From positions 539,997-603,996 of the forward strand of contig NZ_FXTS01000002.1 in the NCBI RefSeq assembly GCF_900182785.1: DNA of 64,000 nt. Direction: 5' to 3'. Each line of letters starts with the position of its first letter. Position 1 is the stretch's first letter. A model generated the notes under the pieces. The model saw nothing but the letters and a program-made list of their open reading frames with translations, had not been told where the DNA came from and made no database searches. This DNA is from Oceanospirillum linum (GTDB lineage Bacteria; Pseudomonadota; Gammaproteobacteria; Pseudomonadales; Halomonadaceae). Both the position numbers and the translations under genes were made by a program. Below, piece by piece: positions 42,159-51,283 of this stretch.

Positions 42159-43220
42159 ATGATGAAATTTATGCTTAAAGTGGCTTCATGTGCCCTGGCG
42201 GTAACCCTGTCGTGGAGTGCGTCTGCTGCAGAAAATACCGATATTGATACACTTGTCAGCGCTGCAAAAAAAGAAGGTGTGGTTTATAGCGTGGGGATGC
42301 CTGACAGTTGGGCCAACTGGAAGGATACCTGGCGGGACTTAAACAAGCTGTATGGCCTGGAACACCAGGATACTGATATGAGTTCTGCCCAGGAGATCGC
42401 TAAGTTTGAAGCTGAGGGTCACAACGCCACAGCGGATATCGGCGACGTAGGCTTTGCTTTTGCACGGGTTGCCGTTCGTAAAGGTGTTACCCAGCCGTAT
42501 AAACCGACTACCTGGAATGAGATTCCTGACTGGGCTAAGGACGATAAAGGACACTGGGCACTGGCTTACACCGGCTCTATTGCCTTTATCTCCAACAACA
42601 ACCTGGTAAAAAAAGCGCCTAAGTCGTGGGCTGATCTGCTGGAAGGGGATTATAAAGTGACCGTAGGTGATGTGGGCGTGGCTTCCCAGGCCAATAACGC
42701 CGTACTTGCGGCGGCTTTTGCCAACGGTGGCGATGAGGGTAACCTGAAACCTGCCATTGAGTATTATGCCAAGCTGGCGAAACAGAACCGCCTGTCTTTC
42801 AATAACCCCAGCATTGCCAACCTGGAAAAAGGTGAAGTAGAGGTGGCGATTCTGTGGGACTTTAATGCCCTGAGCTACCGCGACAGAATTGACCGCGATC
42901 GCTTTACGGTATCGATCCCTCAGGATGGCTCGGTGATCTCCGGCTACACCACCATCATCAATAAGTTTGCTAAAAACCCTGACGCGGCCAAATTAGCCCG
43001 TGAATATATCTTTAGTGACCAGGGACAGATCAATCTGGCCAAGGGTTATGCACGTCCGATCCGTAGCAGCATTACAATGCCGGATGATGTTCAGGCTAAG
43101 CTGCTACCCAACAGCCAATACACCAATGTTCAGCCGATCAAAGATTTTAAGGCCTGGGAAAAGTCCGCTCGTAAACTGCCGCGTCAATGGCAGGAAAACG
43201 TACTGATCCACCAGCAGTAA
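42159..43220 (+). CDS. ABC transporter substrate-binding protein (AEP/iron type)
   Basis: About 353 residues with a signal peptide (LKVASCALAVTLSWSASA, cleavage after ASA). The mature protein resembles the Fe3+/2-aminoethylphosphonate-binding family: LVSAAKKEGVVYSVGMPDSWANWKD, GDVGFAFARVAVRKG, VAILWDFNALSYRDRI and IPQDGSVISGYTTIIN. It is the first gene of a compact six-cistron operon with permeases, ATPase and two phosphatase-type enzymes, so a phosphorus compound is the likely ligand. AAAGG sits before ATG 42159/42162; ATG 42153 overlaps it. Confidence 0.88.
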   Translation: MMKFMLKVASCALAVTLSWSASAAENTDIDTLVSAAKKEGVVYSVGMPDSWANWKDTWRDLNKLYGLEHQDTDMSSAQEIAKFEAEGHNATADIGDVGFAFARVAVRKGVTQPYKPTTWNEIPDWAKDDKGHWALAYTGSIAFISNNNLVKKAPKSWADLLEGDYKVTVGDVGVASQANNAVLAAAFANGGDEGNLKPAIEYYAKLAKQNRLSFNNPSIANLEKGEVEVAILWDFNALSYRDRIDRDRFTVSIPQDGSVISGYTTIINKFAKNPDAAKLAREYIFSDQGQINLAKGYARPIRSSITMPDDVQAKLLPNSQYTNVQPIKDFKAWEKSARKLPRQWQENVLIHQQ

Positions 43221-43230
43221 GAGGTCTATG

Positions 43231-44034
43231 ATGAACAATAAGGTGATTCTTGTTGTTCTCGATGGCCTGAATTACAGCGTAGCCCGTGACTGCATGGGCT
43301 ACGTTGACGGCCTGATCGAAGAGCAAAAAGCCTCAGTCTACAAGCTCCGAAGTGAGCTGCCATCCCTGTCCCGACCACTCTATGAGTGCATTCTGACCGG
43401 TGTTAAGCCTGTTAACAGTGGTATTACACATAATCAGGTGTGCCGGTTGTCGAAAGAGGATTCTATCTTCAGTCTTGCCCGAAAAGCGGGGCTAAGCACC
43501 GCCGCCGCGGCTTATCACTGGGTTAGCGAACTCTATAATCGGGCTCCCTACGAACCCCGGCGGGACAGGTTCACTGCTGATACCGATCTGAACATTCAAT
43601 ACGGCGTGTTTTATCAGTGGGACCACTACCCGGATGAAGCGCTGTTTCAGGATGGGGATCATCTGCTTAAACGCCATAACCCGGATTTTCTGTTGATTCA
43701 CCCGATGAATATTGATGATAGCGGGCATAAATTTGGCCTGGATTCCCGTCAGTACCGCAACAGTGCCCGTCGGGCGGATGTGATCCTGTCAGAGTTTCTG
43801 CCGGACTGGTTGAATGAAGGGTATCAGGTTCTTATCACCAGTGATCACGGCATGAACAATGACCTTTCCCATGGTGGAACACTTCCTGAAGAGAGAGAGG
43901 TTCCCTTATTTGTTCTTGGTGAGCGTTTTAGTCACGCTCCGGTGGCTATTGAGCAGACCGATATCTGCGGCCTTGTCTGCCATCTGCTAAATATTTCCCA
44001 TGGGAAACCTTTTCCGATGGAGTGTCTGCGATGA
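43231..44034 (+). CDS. Alkaline-phosphatase-superfamily hydrolase, cytoplasmic
   Basis: 267 residues without signal peptide. Metal-site motifs of the nucleotide pyrophosphatase/phosphodiesterase branch are visible: VVLDGLN (first aspartate), the nucleophile region LPSLSRPLYECILTG, HPMNIDDSGHKFG (DXXGH) and SDHGMNN, plus a late histidine in LSHGG. It should cleave a phosphate or phosphonate ester after import, as it stays inside the cell. The start at 43231 has AAGAGG six bases upstream. It overlaps the permease gene by four bases (ATGA). The exact substrate is unknown. Confidence 0.85.
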   Translation: MNNKVILVVLDGLNYSVARDCMGYVDGLIEEQKASVYKLRSELPSLSRPLYECILTGVKPVNSGITHNQVCRLSKEDSIFSLARKAGLSTAAAAYHWVSELYNRAPYEPRRDRFTADTDLNIQYGVFYQWDHYPDEALFQDGDHLLKRHNPDFLLIHPMNIDDSGHKFGLDSRQYRNSARRADVILSEFLPDWLNEGYQVLITSDHGMNNDLSHGGTLPEEREVPLFVLGERFSHAPVAIEQTDICGLVCHLLNISHGKPFPMECLR

Positions 44035-44946
44035 GTTATCAGATGCCTGTCCGCCTTAAAGCAGCCCTCCCGGTACAGCGAATGTCCACGTTGAAACGTC
44101 TCAAACTCAGGTTAAAGCAGGGAAAAGTCAAAGCGATTGCGGTGGTCATCCCGTTTGTGATCTTTTTCTATCTGTTTCAGCTAACCCCGCTGATCTGGGT
44201 GGCCATCAATAGCTTTAAATATGACGGCGAATGGTCCCTGGAGCACTATGCGGAGCTATTGGACTCTGCCTTTATTCGACAAGGGTTCAGTAACAGCCTT
44301 TGGTTAGCCTTCTGGTCCAGCCTGGTGGGTTTGATCGTGGCCGCGTTACTGGTGGCATCACTGCGTCATCTTAATAGCCGCCTGCGGGACGTTTTTATCG
44401 CTTTTACCAATATGAGCAGTAATTTTGCCGGTGTTCCCTTAGCTTTTGCTTTTATTATTATTCTGGGCACCAATGGCGCCGTTACCTTGCTGCTAAAACA
44501 GTGGGGGGGTGATTGACGATTTTAACCTCTATGGCAGCCATGGCCTGTTGGCACTCTATATCTATTTTCAGATTCCCCTGGCCGCACTCTTGCTGTATCC
44601 CGCATTCGATGCCTTAAAACCGGAGTGGCAGGAAGCGGCTGTTCTGCTGGGTGCCTCGCAACGGGTTTACTGGTGGCGGGTAGGGCTGCCGGTTCTATCT
44701 CCGGCTTTACTGGGCACCTTTATCATTCTGTTTGCCAATGCCATTGGGGCTTATGCCAGTGTTTACGCCTTAACGGCGGGCAACTTCAATGTGGTCACGG
44801 TGCGCATTGCCAGCCTGGTGTCCGGTGATCTGTTTCTGGAGCCTAATCTGGCAGCCGCTATCTCAGTGGTTCTTATCACTCTTTTAGGCGTGATTACGGT
44901 GATGAATCAGTGGCTGGTGAGCAGGAGTTACCATGCAAAACGCTAA
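44031..44946 (+). pseudogene. ABC transporter permease, split by a frameshift
   Basis: Two overlapping frames make one permease of about 305 residues. The first (44031-44516) holds the N-terminal helices and stops at KQWGGD; the second (from about 44509) continues DDFNLYGSHGLLALYIYFQI and carries the EAAVLLGAS loop that docks the ATPase. Removing one G from the G7 tract at 44503-44509 gives KQWGVIDDFNLY in a single frame. As written, the importer would lack its first permease. The rest of the operon is intact, so a homopolymer sequencing error or phase-variable tract are both possible. Confidence 0.85.
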
Positions 44947-45721
44947 TCTGCTTTATCATAAAACCGTTGTTTACAGCATCATCAGTCTGTTAGCTCTGCC
45001 TATTGCGGCAACCCTGATCTACTCTTTTTCCAGCCGTTGGGGGGCCACCATACTACCGGATGGTTTTACGCTGAAGTGGTATGGGCAACTGTTTTCTGAT
45101 ATCCGCTTTCTGGAAGCCTTTGGCCGATCATTATTGGTTTGTATTACGGCGCTGTTGCTGGCATTGGTGTTGGTGATTCCCCTGGCCTTTGTGGTGTTTT
45201 ACTACTACCCCGGTTATGACCGCCTGATGAATGTTCTGATTCTGCTGCCTTTTGCGGTGCCACCGGTGGTGTCATCCGTGGGTTTGCTGCAGTTCTATGC
45301 CGATGCGCCTTTTCCGATGTTGGGTACACCCTGGATTCTGATCGGTACCTATTTCACCATCGCATTGCCGTTTATCTATCGGGCCATTGCGAATAACTTT
45401 ATGGCGATCAACCTGAAGGATCTGGTGGATGCCGCGCACCTGCTGGGAGCCTCCACACCAAAAGCCTTTTTTCACATCATTCTGCCGAATTTGAAGAAAG
45501 GGGTGTTGGCCTCAATGTTTCTCTCCTTCTCTTTCCTGCTGGGGGAGTTTGTTTTTGCCAATATTCTGGTGGGAACCCGCTATGAAACTCTGCAGGTTTA
45601 TCTCTACAACATGCGCCAGACCAGCGGACATTTTACTTCAGCGCTGGTGATGACCTATTTCTTCTTTATTTTTATCTGTACCTGGTTGGGCAGTCGTATC
45701 AGCAAGAGTAATGCACTATGA
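44933..45721 (+). CDS. ABC transporter permease
   Basis: 262 residues with six predicted membrane helices and the EAA-like ATPase-docking loop DAAHLLGASTPKAFFHIILPNLKKG. It forms the membrane channel together with the preceding, frameshifted permease. CAGGAG lies before the start, which overlaps the upstream stop by 14 bases; its own stop overlaps the ATPase start (ATGA). Confidence 0.92.
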   Translation: MQNANLLYHKTVVYSIISLLALPIAATLIYSFSSRWGATILPDGFTLKWYGQLFSDIRFLEAFGRSLLVCITALLLALVLVIPLAFVVFYYYPGYDRLMNVLILLPFAVPPVVSSVGLLQFYADAPFPMLGTPWILIGTYFTIALPFIYRAIANNFMAINLKDLVDAAHLLGASTPKAFFHIILPNLKKGVLASMFLSFSFLLGEFVFANILVGTRYETLQVYLYNMRQTSGHFTSALVMTYFFFIFICTWLGSRISKSNAL

Positions 45722-46755
45722 GTTATGTCAGCGTAGAAGGCCTTAGCAAAGCATTTGGTCAGAATCAGGTTTTTTCCGATATCGGGTTCACCATTGAACA
45801 GGGGGAGTTTATTACCCTGTTAGGCCCCAGTGGCTGCGGTAAATCAACCCTGTTACGCAGTATCGCCGGACTTAACCCGGTGGACAGCAGCTCCCTGACG
45901 GTTGCGGGTCAGGAGATCACGCATCTGGCGCCGCAAAAACGGGAGATCGGCATGGTCTTTCAATCCTATGCCCTGTTTCCCAATATGAGTGTGTCAGACA
46001 ATATCGCCTTTGGCCTGAAGATGAAATCTGTTCCAGCCGAGGAGATGGCCCGTAAAGTCAGCCGGATCATCGAGCTGGTGGAACTGAAGGGCAAAGAAGA
46101 TTGCTACCCCCATCAGCTATCCGGGGGCCAGTGTCAGCGGGTCGCACTGGCCCGGGCTCTAGTGGTGGAGCCGCGTATTCTGCTGTTGGATGAACCCCTG
46201 TCAGCACTGGATGCCAAGATTCGCAAAAACCTGCGGATTCAGATCAGAGCGATCCAAAAAGAGTTAAATCTGACCACCATCTTTGTCACCCATGACCAGG
46301 AGGAGGCGATGCTGATGTCTGATCGTATTTTCCTGATGCATGGTGGACGAATCGTGCAGAGTGGCACGCCGGAGTCTATTTATACCCAGCCTGCCAATGC
46401 TTTTGTGGCTGGTTTTATGGGGCATTACAATATTCTGGATAAAGATTCGGCGGCAGAGCTTTTTGGCCTTAATGGTACCCAGTCGATCGCCATACGCCCC
46501 GAGGCTATCTATATTCAGGAACCCGGCAGAGCGTACAGCGAGCATATGACACAACCCACCCCTGCTATCATCAAAGACCATCAGTTATTGGGCAATGTGA
46601 TTCGCTATAAGGCGATGATAGGGCAGCAGGAGATCACCCTGGATGCTCTGAATCGTTCTGCCGGTCATTTAATACCTGTTGGCAGCTCTGTTGGACTGTT
46701 ATTTGACCGACAGGAGTTTCAACCTGTGAGTCTATCTGTGAGTACTCCGGCATGA
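45718..46755 (+). CDS. ABC transporter ATP-binding protein
   Basis: 345 residues. Nucleotide-binding domain with Walker A GPSGCGKST, Q-loop VFQSYALFP, signature LSGGQCQRVALARAL, Walker B ILLLDEPLSALD and H-loop VTHDQEEA, then a regulatory TOBE-like C-terminal domain. It powers the importer encoded just upstream. The last codon overlaps the HAD gene start (ATGA). Confidence 0.95.
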   Translation: MSYVSVEGLSKAFGQNQVFSDIGFTIEQGEFITLLGPSGCGKSTLLRSIAGLNPVDSSSLTVAGQEITHLAPQKREIGMVFQSYALFPNMSVSDNIAFGLKMKSVPAEEMARKVSRIIELVELKGKEDCYPHQLSGGQCQRVALARALVVEPRILLLDEPLSALDAKIRKNLRIQIRAIQKELNLTTIFVTHDQEEAMLMSDRIFLMHGGRIVQSGTPESIYTQPANAFVAGFMGHYNILDKDSAAELFGLNGTQSIAIRPEAIYIQEPGRAYSEHMTQPTPAIIKDHQLLGNVIRYKAMIGQQEITLDALNRSAGHLIPVGSSVGLLFDRQEFQPVSLSVSTPA

Positions 46756-47417
46756 GCAATGAACTTTTTATTTTTGATATGGATGACACCCTGATCGATG
46801 GTGACAGTTCCACTATCTGGAATCACTTTCTGGTCGAGAGAGGCATTGTAACCGACCCTTCCTTTCTCAGGCAGGATGATGCCCTGATGCAGCTTTACCG
46901 TCAGGGAAAAATGAGTATGGAGGACTATCTGTCCTTTACACTGCAGCCTCTGGAAAAAATTCCTTTGCCACAACTGGAGCAGTGGGTGGGTGAGTGTATA
47001 TCAGAGAAAATCATGCCCCGGATCTATCCTCAGGCCAAAGCATTGCTTAAACAGCTGCAAAGCCAACAACAGGAGATTCTGGTGATCTCTGCAACGGCCA
47101 GCCTGATCGTCCAGCCGTTGGCCAGAGCGATGGGGATCCAGCAGGCATTGGGCATTGATCTGAGAGAAAAGTCCGGCAGACTAACAGCTCAGGTTGAAGG
47201 TACGGCCAGCTACCGTGAAGGCAAGGTCACACGTCTCAAACAATGGCTGGAACAATTGAATCTTAATCGCAGCCACCTGAATATACACTTTTATACCGAC
47301 TCTATTAACGACCTGCCGTTATGTCTTTATGCAGACCAGGTTCATCTGGTGAATCCCTGCCCTCTGTTGACTGAGGCTGCAGAGGCGCACTGGCATGCCC
47401 ACCACTGGGCACATTAA
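46752..47417 (+). CDS. HAD-IB family phosphatase
   Basis: 221 residues of the phosphoserine-phosphatase-like HAD group. Motif I is FDMDDTLIDGDSS, motif II is VISATAS, a conserved lysine lies in YREGKVTR and motif III is YTDSINDLPL. It releases phosphate from a small phosphomonoester. As the last gene of the operon it may act on the product of the alkaline-phosphatase-like enzyme or on the imported molecule itself. Confidence 0.9.
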   Translation: MSNELFIFDMDDTLIDGDSSTIWNHFLVERGIVTDPSFLRQDDALMQLYRQGKMSMEDYLSFTLQPLEKIPLPQLEQWVGECISEKIMPRIYPQAKALLKQLQSQQQEILVISATASLIVQPLARAMGIQQALGIDLREKSGRLTAQVEGTASYREGKVTRLKQWLEQLNLNRSHLNIHFYTDSINDLPLCLYADQVHLVNPCPLLTEAAEAHWHAHHWAH

Positions 47418-47677
47418 GATGACACTACTGCCCAGAAACGACAGCCTGCAGAGTATCAGGCGGTTATAAAATCAATACCGGCCATGTCGCCCGGATCAGT
47501 CCTTCTCCTGGTGCGGGTAACAGGCTTAATCATATTTTTTTATTATATTTCAACAACCTTCCTGTGGCCTCTAAAGCATCATTCCGGCAAACTTAGCGCT
47601 ATGTTCATAGCGCAATGACTCAGGTTCGCAGCAGCCTGGTGTTTGTTTTCTGCTGAGTATGCTTAGAAAGGATCAAT

Positions 47678-50600
47678 ATGGCTGATGTTAACTGGCCCAC
47701 TGGAATGATGGTGATTCAGGGTAACCATCTGGAAGAACTCAGGGATGTGATGACCGGCTGGATTCAGCGTTACCCACTGTCCCCCTTAGAAGATGAGCAA
47801 ATCCTTGTTCAGAGTAATGGCATCGCCCAGTGGCTAAAAATGGCACTGGCAGAAAATGAAGATAAAGGGGGATGCGGAATTGCCGCCGCCATGAAGGTTC
47901 AGCTTCCCGGACGCTTTATCTGGCAGGCCTACCGTTGTTTTGAACCCGATATTCCCAGTGCATCTCCTTTTGATAAAGGCCCTCTGACATGGACGCTTTA
48001 TCAGCTGCTATCGGATCAAACGACCCTGCAGGCGAGTATTCCCAACCCGGATTGTTTAAGTCCTTTACTGGGCTTTCTGCAAAAAGATGCCGACCCGAGA
48101 CGGGTCTATCAGCTGGCCGCTAAATTGTCAGATATCTATGATCAGTATCAGATCTATCGCGCAGACTGGCTGGAAGCCTGGGAGGCATCCCGTGACGTAC
48201 TGATTCGGGCCGGGCAGGAATCTGAAGTACCACTTTCCGAAGAACAGCTTTGGCAGCCAGCCCTATGGCGTTTAATCTGCGAGACTATCCGCCAGCAGCC
48301 CCTGAAGACAACACTGAGTGAGCGGGAAGGCTTCTGGGCTAAGAAAAGCCGGTCTGAGATCCATCGTATTATCGTCGAACAGGCCCGGCAACAGAGATCG
48401 GCACCTGATGATCTGCCAAAACGCGTTATCGTATTTGGCATCTCAGCACTGCCCCAGCAGAACCTTGAACTGTTGCAAAGTTTGTCACACGTCTGCCAGG
48501 TATTGCTTTTCGTTCATAATCCAAGCCCTCACTATTGGGGTGACCTGATCGAAGGTCGCGCCTTGTTAAAGCAATATACCCGCACCAGAGAGCGTAAAAT
48601 CCCTGAAGGTATCCCGCTGGAGAACCTGCATCTGCAAGGCAATCCTCTACTGGCATCCTGGGGTAAACAGGGGCGGGATTATCTGCATCTGCTGGATGAA
48701 AACGACCAGCCGGAATCCTACCGGAACCACTTCAATCGTATCGATCTTTTTGAACCACCGCATCCGGATGATCAGGGCAAAATGTCTCTGCTTCGTCAGG
48801 TTCAGGACGACATTTACCAGCTTCGCAGTCTGGATGAGCGCAAGGAACGCAGCCGATCTGCCGAGCACCAGGTTGATCCCGACAGTGATAATAGCCTGCA
48901 GTTTATTGTGGCCCACAGCCCACAGCGTGAAGTTGAAATTCTCCATGACCAGCTTTTAGACGCTTTTGAGCAGGCTCAGAAGCAAGGGGCGTCGCTGCAA
49001 CCCAGGGATATTCTGGTTATGGTGCCTGATGTCTCAGTTTATGCACCCCATGTTCAGGCTGTTTTTGGGCGCTACCAGCAAACGAAAGAGGCGGGGGGCA
49101 TCGGTGAGTACCTTGTCCGTGATAGCCGTTTTATTCCTTATTATATTTCTGATCAGGGACAAAGGGGCGTCAATAGCTTACTGACAGCTTTTGAAAGCCT
49201 TCTGCAGCTCAGAGATGCTCGCTTTGCGGTGAGTGAACTTCTGGATCTGCTGGATACCCCAGCGTTACAGAACCGTTTCGGTTTCTCAGAAGAGTATTTG
49301 CCAAGACTGCACCAATGGATCAAAGGTGCCAACATTCGCTGGGGATTGGATCAGCAACATCGATCTGAACTCGACTTGCCGGAAGCTGGTGAGCAGAACA
49401 GCTGGCTTTTCGGTCTCAAGCGTATGTTGCTGGGTTACGCCGTGGGTCAGGGGGAGCGCTGGCAGGAGATTGAGCCCTATGATGAAATTGCGGGCCTTGA
49501 AGCTGCCCTGATTGGCCCTCTGGTACTCCTGATCGATGCGCTCCAGCTAACTCGCCAAGAGATGATGACACCCTGGGAACCCCGTGAATGGGAACGCATG
49601 ATCAACGGGCTCTGCCATCGCTTCTTTACCACAGACTCCCCATCAGATGAGCGGGCTATCAGCACCATCAGTAAGGGCATGGAAAGCTGGTGTCAGGAGT
49701 GTGAGTTGGGACAGTTACTGCACGAACCTCTGCCCCTGGAGGTTGTACGGGAGGAGCTGCTCAGTCGCATTGATCAACCGACACTGACTCAGAAATTTCT
49801 CGGTGGCTCCGTTAATTTCGCAACGCTGATGCCGATGCGGGCGATTCCGTTTAAACAGGTATGGCTGTTGGGCATGAACGATGCGGATTACCCAAGAAGC
49901 CAACAGGCCGCCGACTTTGACCTGATGACAAATGATTATCGCCCCGGTGATCGCTCCCGCCGTGAAGATGATCGCTACCTCTTTCTTGAGGCTCTGCTAT
50001 CGGCCCGGGAGCGCCTTGTTATATCCTGGGTAGGTCGGAATATCCGGGACAACAGTGAGAAACCACCTTCGGTGCTTGTTGGTCAGTTAAGAGATTACCT
50101 CGACGCGGGCTGGTTTCTTGCCAGCCAAGCCGGAGGGGCAGAGTCCCGCACTTTGCTTGAGGCCATAACCACAGAGCATCCCCTGCAACCTTTCAGCAAG
50201 CAGTACTTTCAGCCCAACGCGGAAAGTAAAGCACTGTTTACCTATGCAAAAGAGTGGCGTGATGTTCACGGAGAGATGGCCCAGGGCCATGACCAGATCC
50301 CTGACGCAAGCCAGGCGCTGGTTAGTGGCGAGCGAACATTGCCCGCTCTGAAGCTGGACGCTCCGTTAACATTGACAGATCTGGCGGGCTTCTTACGGCA
50401 TCCGGTGAAAACCTTTTTCAGCCGACGGCTTGGGGTCAACTGGTTTGATGGGGGAGAAGTGGCCGAGGATGAAGAGCGCTTTGCCCTTGATGGTCTGGAG
50501 CGCTGGGCACTGCAAAAAACACTGATCGACCGGGTTATACAGCAGCAGGCTAAGTTTCCGGATAGTCCGGCAGATCGGTTACTGGAGCAGTCGCTGAATA

Positions 50601-51283
50601 GCTTACGGGCTGCCGGTGAACTGCCCATGGCGGCCTTTGCCGATGCTGAGCAGGTTCGCTTAAAAGAGGCGCTGTATGAACCCCTGAGTCTCTACCAGAC
50701 ACTGCAACAGCAATATCAGGATTCTTACAGTAGCGCGGTCAGGGTTTTTGACCTGACAACAGGTGATCGGTTGGAAGCTCAGCTCAATGATCTGAGACGT
50801 AACGCCAGTGGCGAAACGATACGGCTGGTTCTGCAGCCAAGCCGTTTATTCCGGGGAGATGACCTTAAATATGAGCATCTGATCCGTCACTGGCCATACC
50901 ATTTATTTGCTCAATTGGAGCAGCCTGTTATTACCCATCTGCTGGGAGCCGATAGCCAGCAGACAATTCAGATGCAACCCATGGCTTCAGCGCAGGCCGA
51001 GGCTATCTTATTGGATCTGGCACAAGCCTGGCTGGAAAATATCAATCAACTCTGGCCCTTAGCCTGTAAAACAGGTTTCTCTCATCTTACGGATGGTGAT
51101 CCGGAAGGACAGTACATGGGAGGCTTCAGGCATACAGGGGAGTGTGGAGAGCATCCTGCTTATTCCCGTTTTTGGCCTGATTTTCAGTCTCTGGCCGCGG
51201 ATGGTCGTTTTGAGGCTCTGGCAGAACGTCTTTACGCCCCCATGCTGGCCAGTCTTAAACCGATTGCAGGAGATCAGGTATGA
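47678..51283 (+). CDS. recC: Exodeoxyribonuclease V subunit gamma RecC
   Basis: 1201 residues, somewhat longer than E. coli RecC. The helicase-like N-terminal half begins with QGNHLEELRDVM and QSNGIAQWLKMALAE; the middle contains MRAIPFKQVWLLGMNDADYPR and the nuclease-like C-terminal region starts near LTLTDLAGFLRHPVKTF. RecC recognises Chi and splits the strands ahead of RecB and RecD during double-strand break repair. AAAGGA precedes the start. The stop overlaps recB by four bases. Confidence 0.95.
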   Translation: MADVNWPTGMMVIQGNHLEELRDVMTGWIQRYPLSPLEDEQILVQSNGIAQWLKMALAENEDKGGCGIAAAMKVQLPGRFIWQAYRCFEPDIPSASPFDKGPLTWTLYQLLSDQTTLQASIPNPDCLSPLLGFLQKDADPRRVYQLAAKLSDIYDQYQIYRADWLEAWEASRDVLIRAGQESEVPLSEEQLWQPALWRLICETIRQQPLKTTLSEREGFWAKKSRSEIHRIIVEQARQQRSAPDDLPKRVIVFGISALPQQNLELLQSLSHVCQVLLFVHNPSPHYWGDLIEGRALLKQYTRTRERKIPEGIPLENLHLQGNPLLASWGKQGRDYLHLLDENDQPESYRNHFNRIDLFEPPHPDDQGKMSLLRQVQDDIYQLRSLDERKERSRSAEHQVDPDSDNSLQFIVAHSPQREVEILHDQLLDAFEQAQKQGASLQPRDILVMVPDVSVYAPHVQAVFGRYQQTKEAGGIGEYLVRDSRFIPYYISDQGQRGVNSLLTAFESLLQLRDARFAVSELLDLLDTPALQNRFGFSEEYLPRLHQWIKGANIRWGLDQQHRSELDLPEAGEQNSWLFGLKRMLLGYAVGQGERWQEIEPYDEIAGLEAALIGPLVLLIDALQLTRQEMMTPWEPREWERMINGLCHRFFTTDSPSDERAISTISKGMESWCQECELGQLLHEPLPLEVVREELLSRIDQPTLTQKFLGGSVNFATLMPMRAIPFKQVWLLGMNDADYPRSQQAADFDLMTNDYRPGDRSRREDDRYLFLEALLSARERLVISWVGRNIRDNSEKPPSVLVGQLRDYLDAGWFLASQAGGAESRTLLEAITTEHPLQPFSKQYFQPNAESKALFTYAKEWRDVHGEMAQGHDQIPDASQALVSGERTLPALKLDAPLTLTDLAGFLRHPVKTFFSRRLGVNWFDGGEVAEDEERFALDGLERWALQKTLIDRVIQQQAKFPDSPADRLLEQSLNSLRAAGELPMAAFADAEQVRLKEALYEPLSLYQTLQQQYQDSYSSAVRVFDLTTGDRLEAQLNDLRRNASGETIRLVLQPSRLFRGDDLKYEHLIRHWPYHLFAQLEQPVITHLLGADSQQTIQMQPMASAQAEAILLDLAQAWLENINQLWPLACKTGFSHLTDGDPEGQYMGGFRHTGECGEHPAYSRFWPDFQSLAADGRFEALAERLYAPMLASLKPIAGDQV

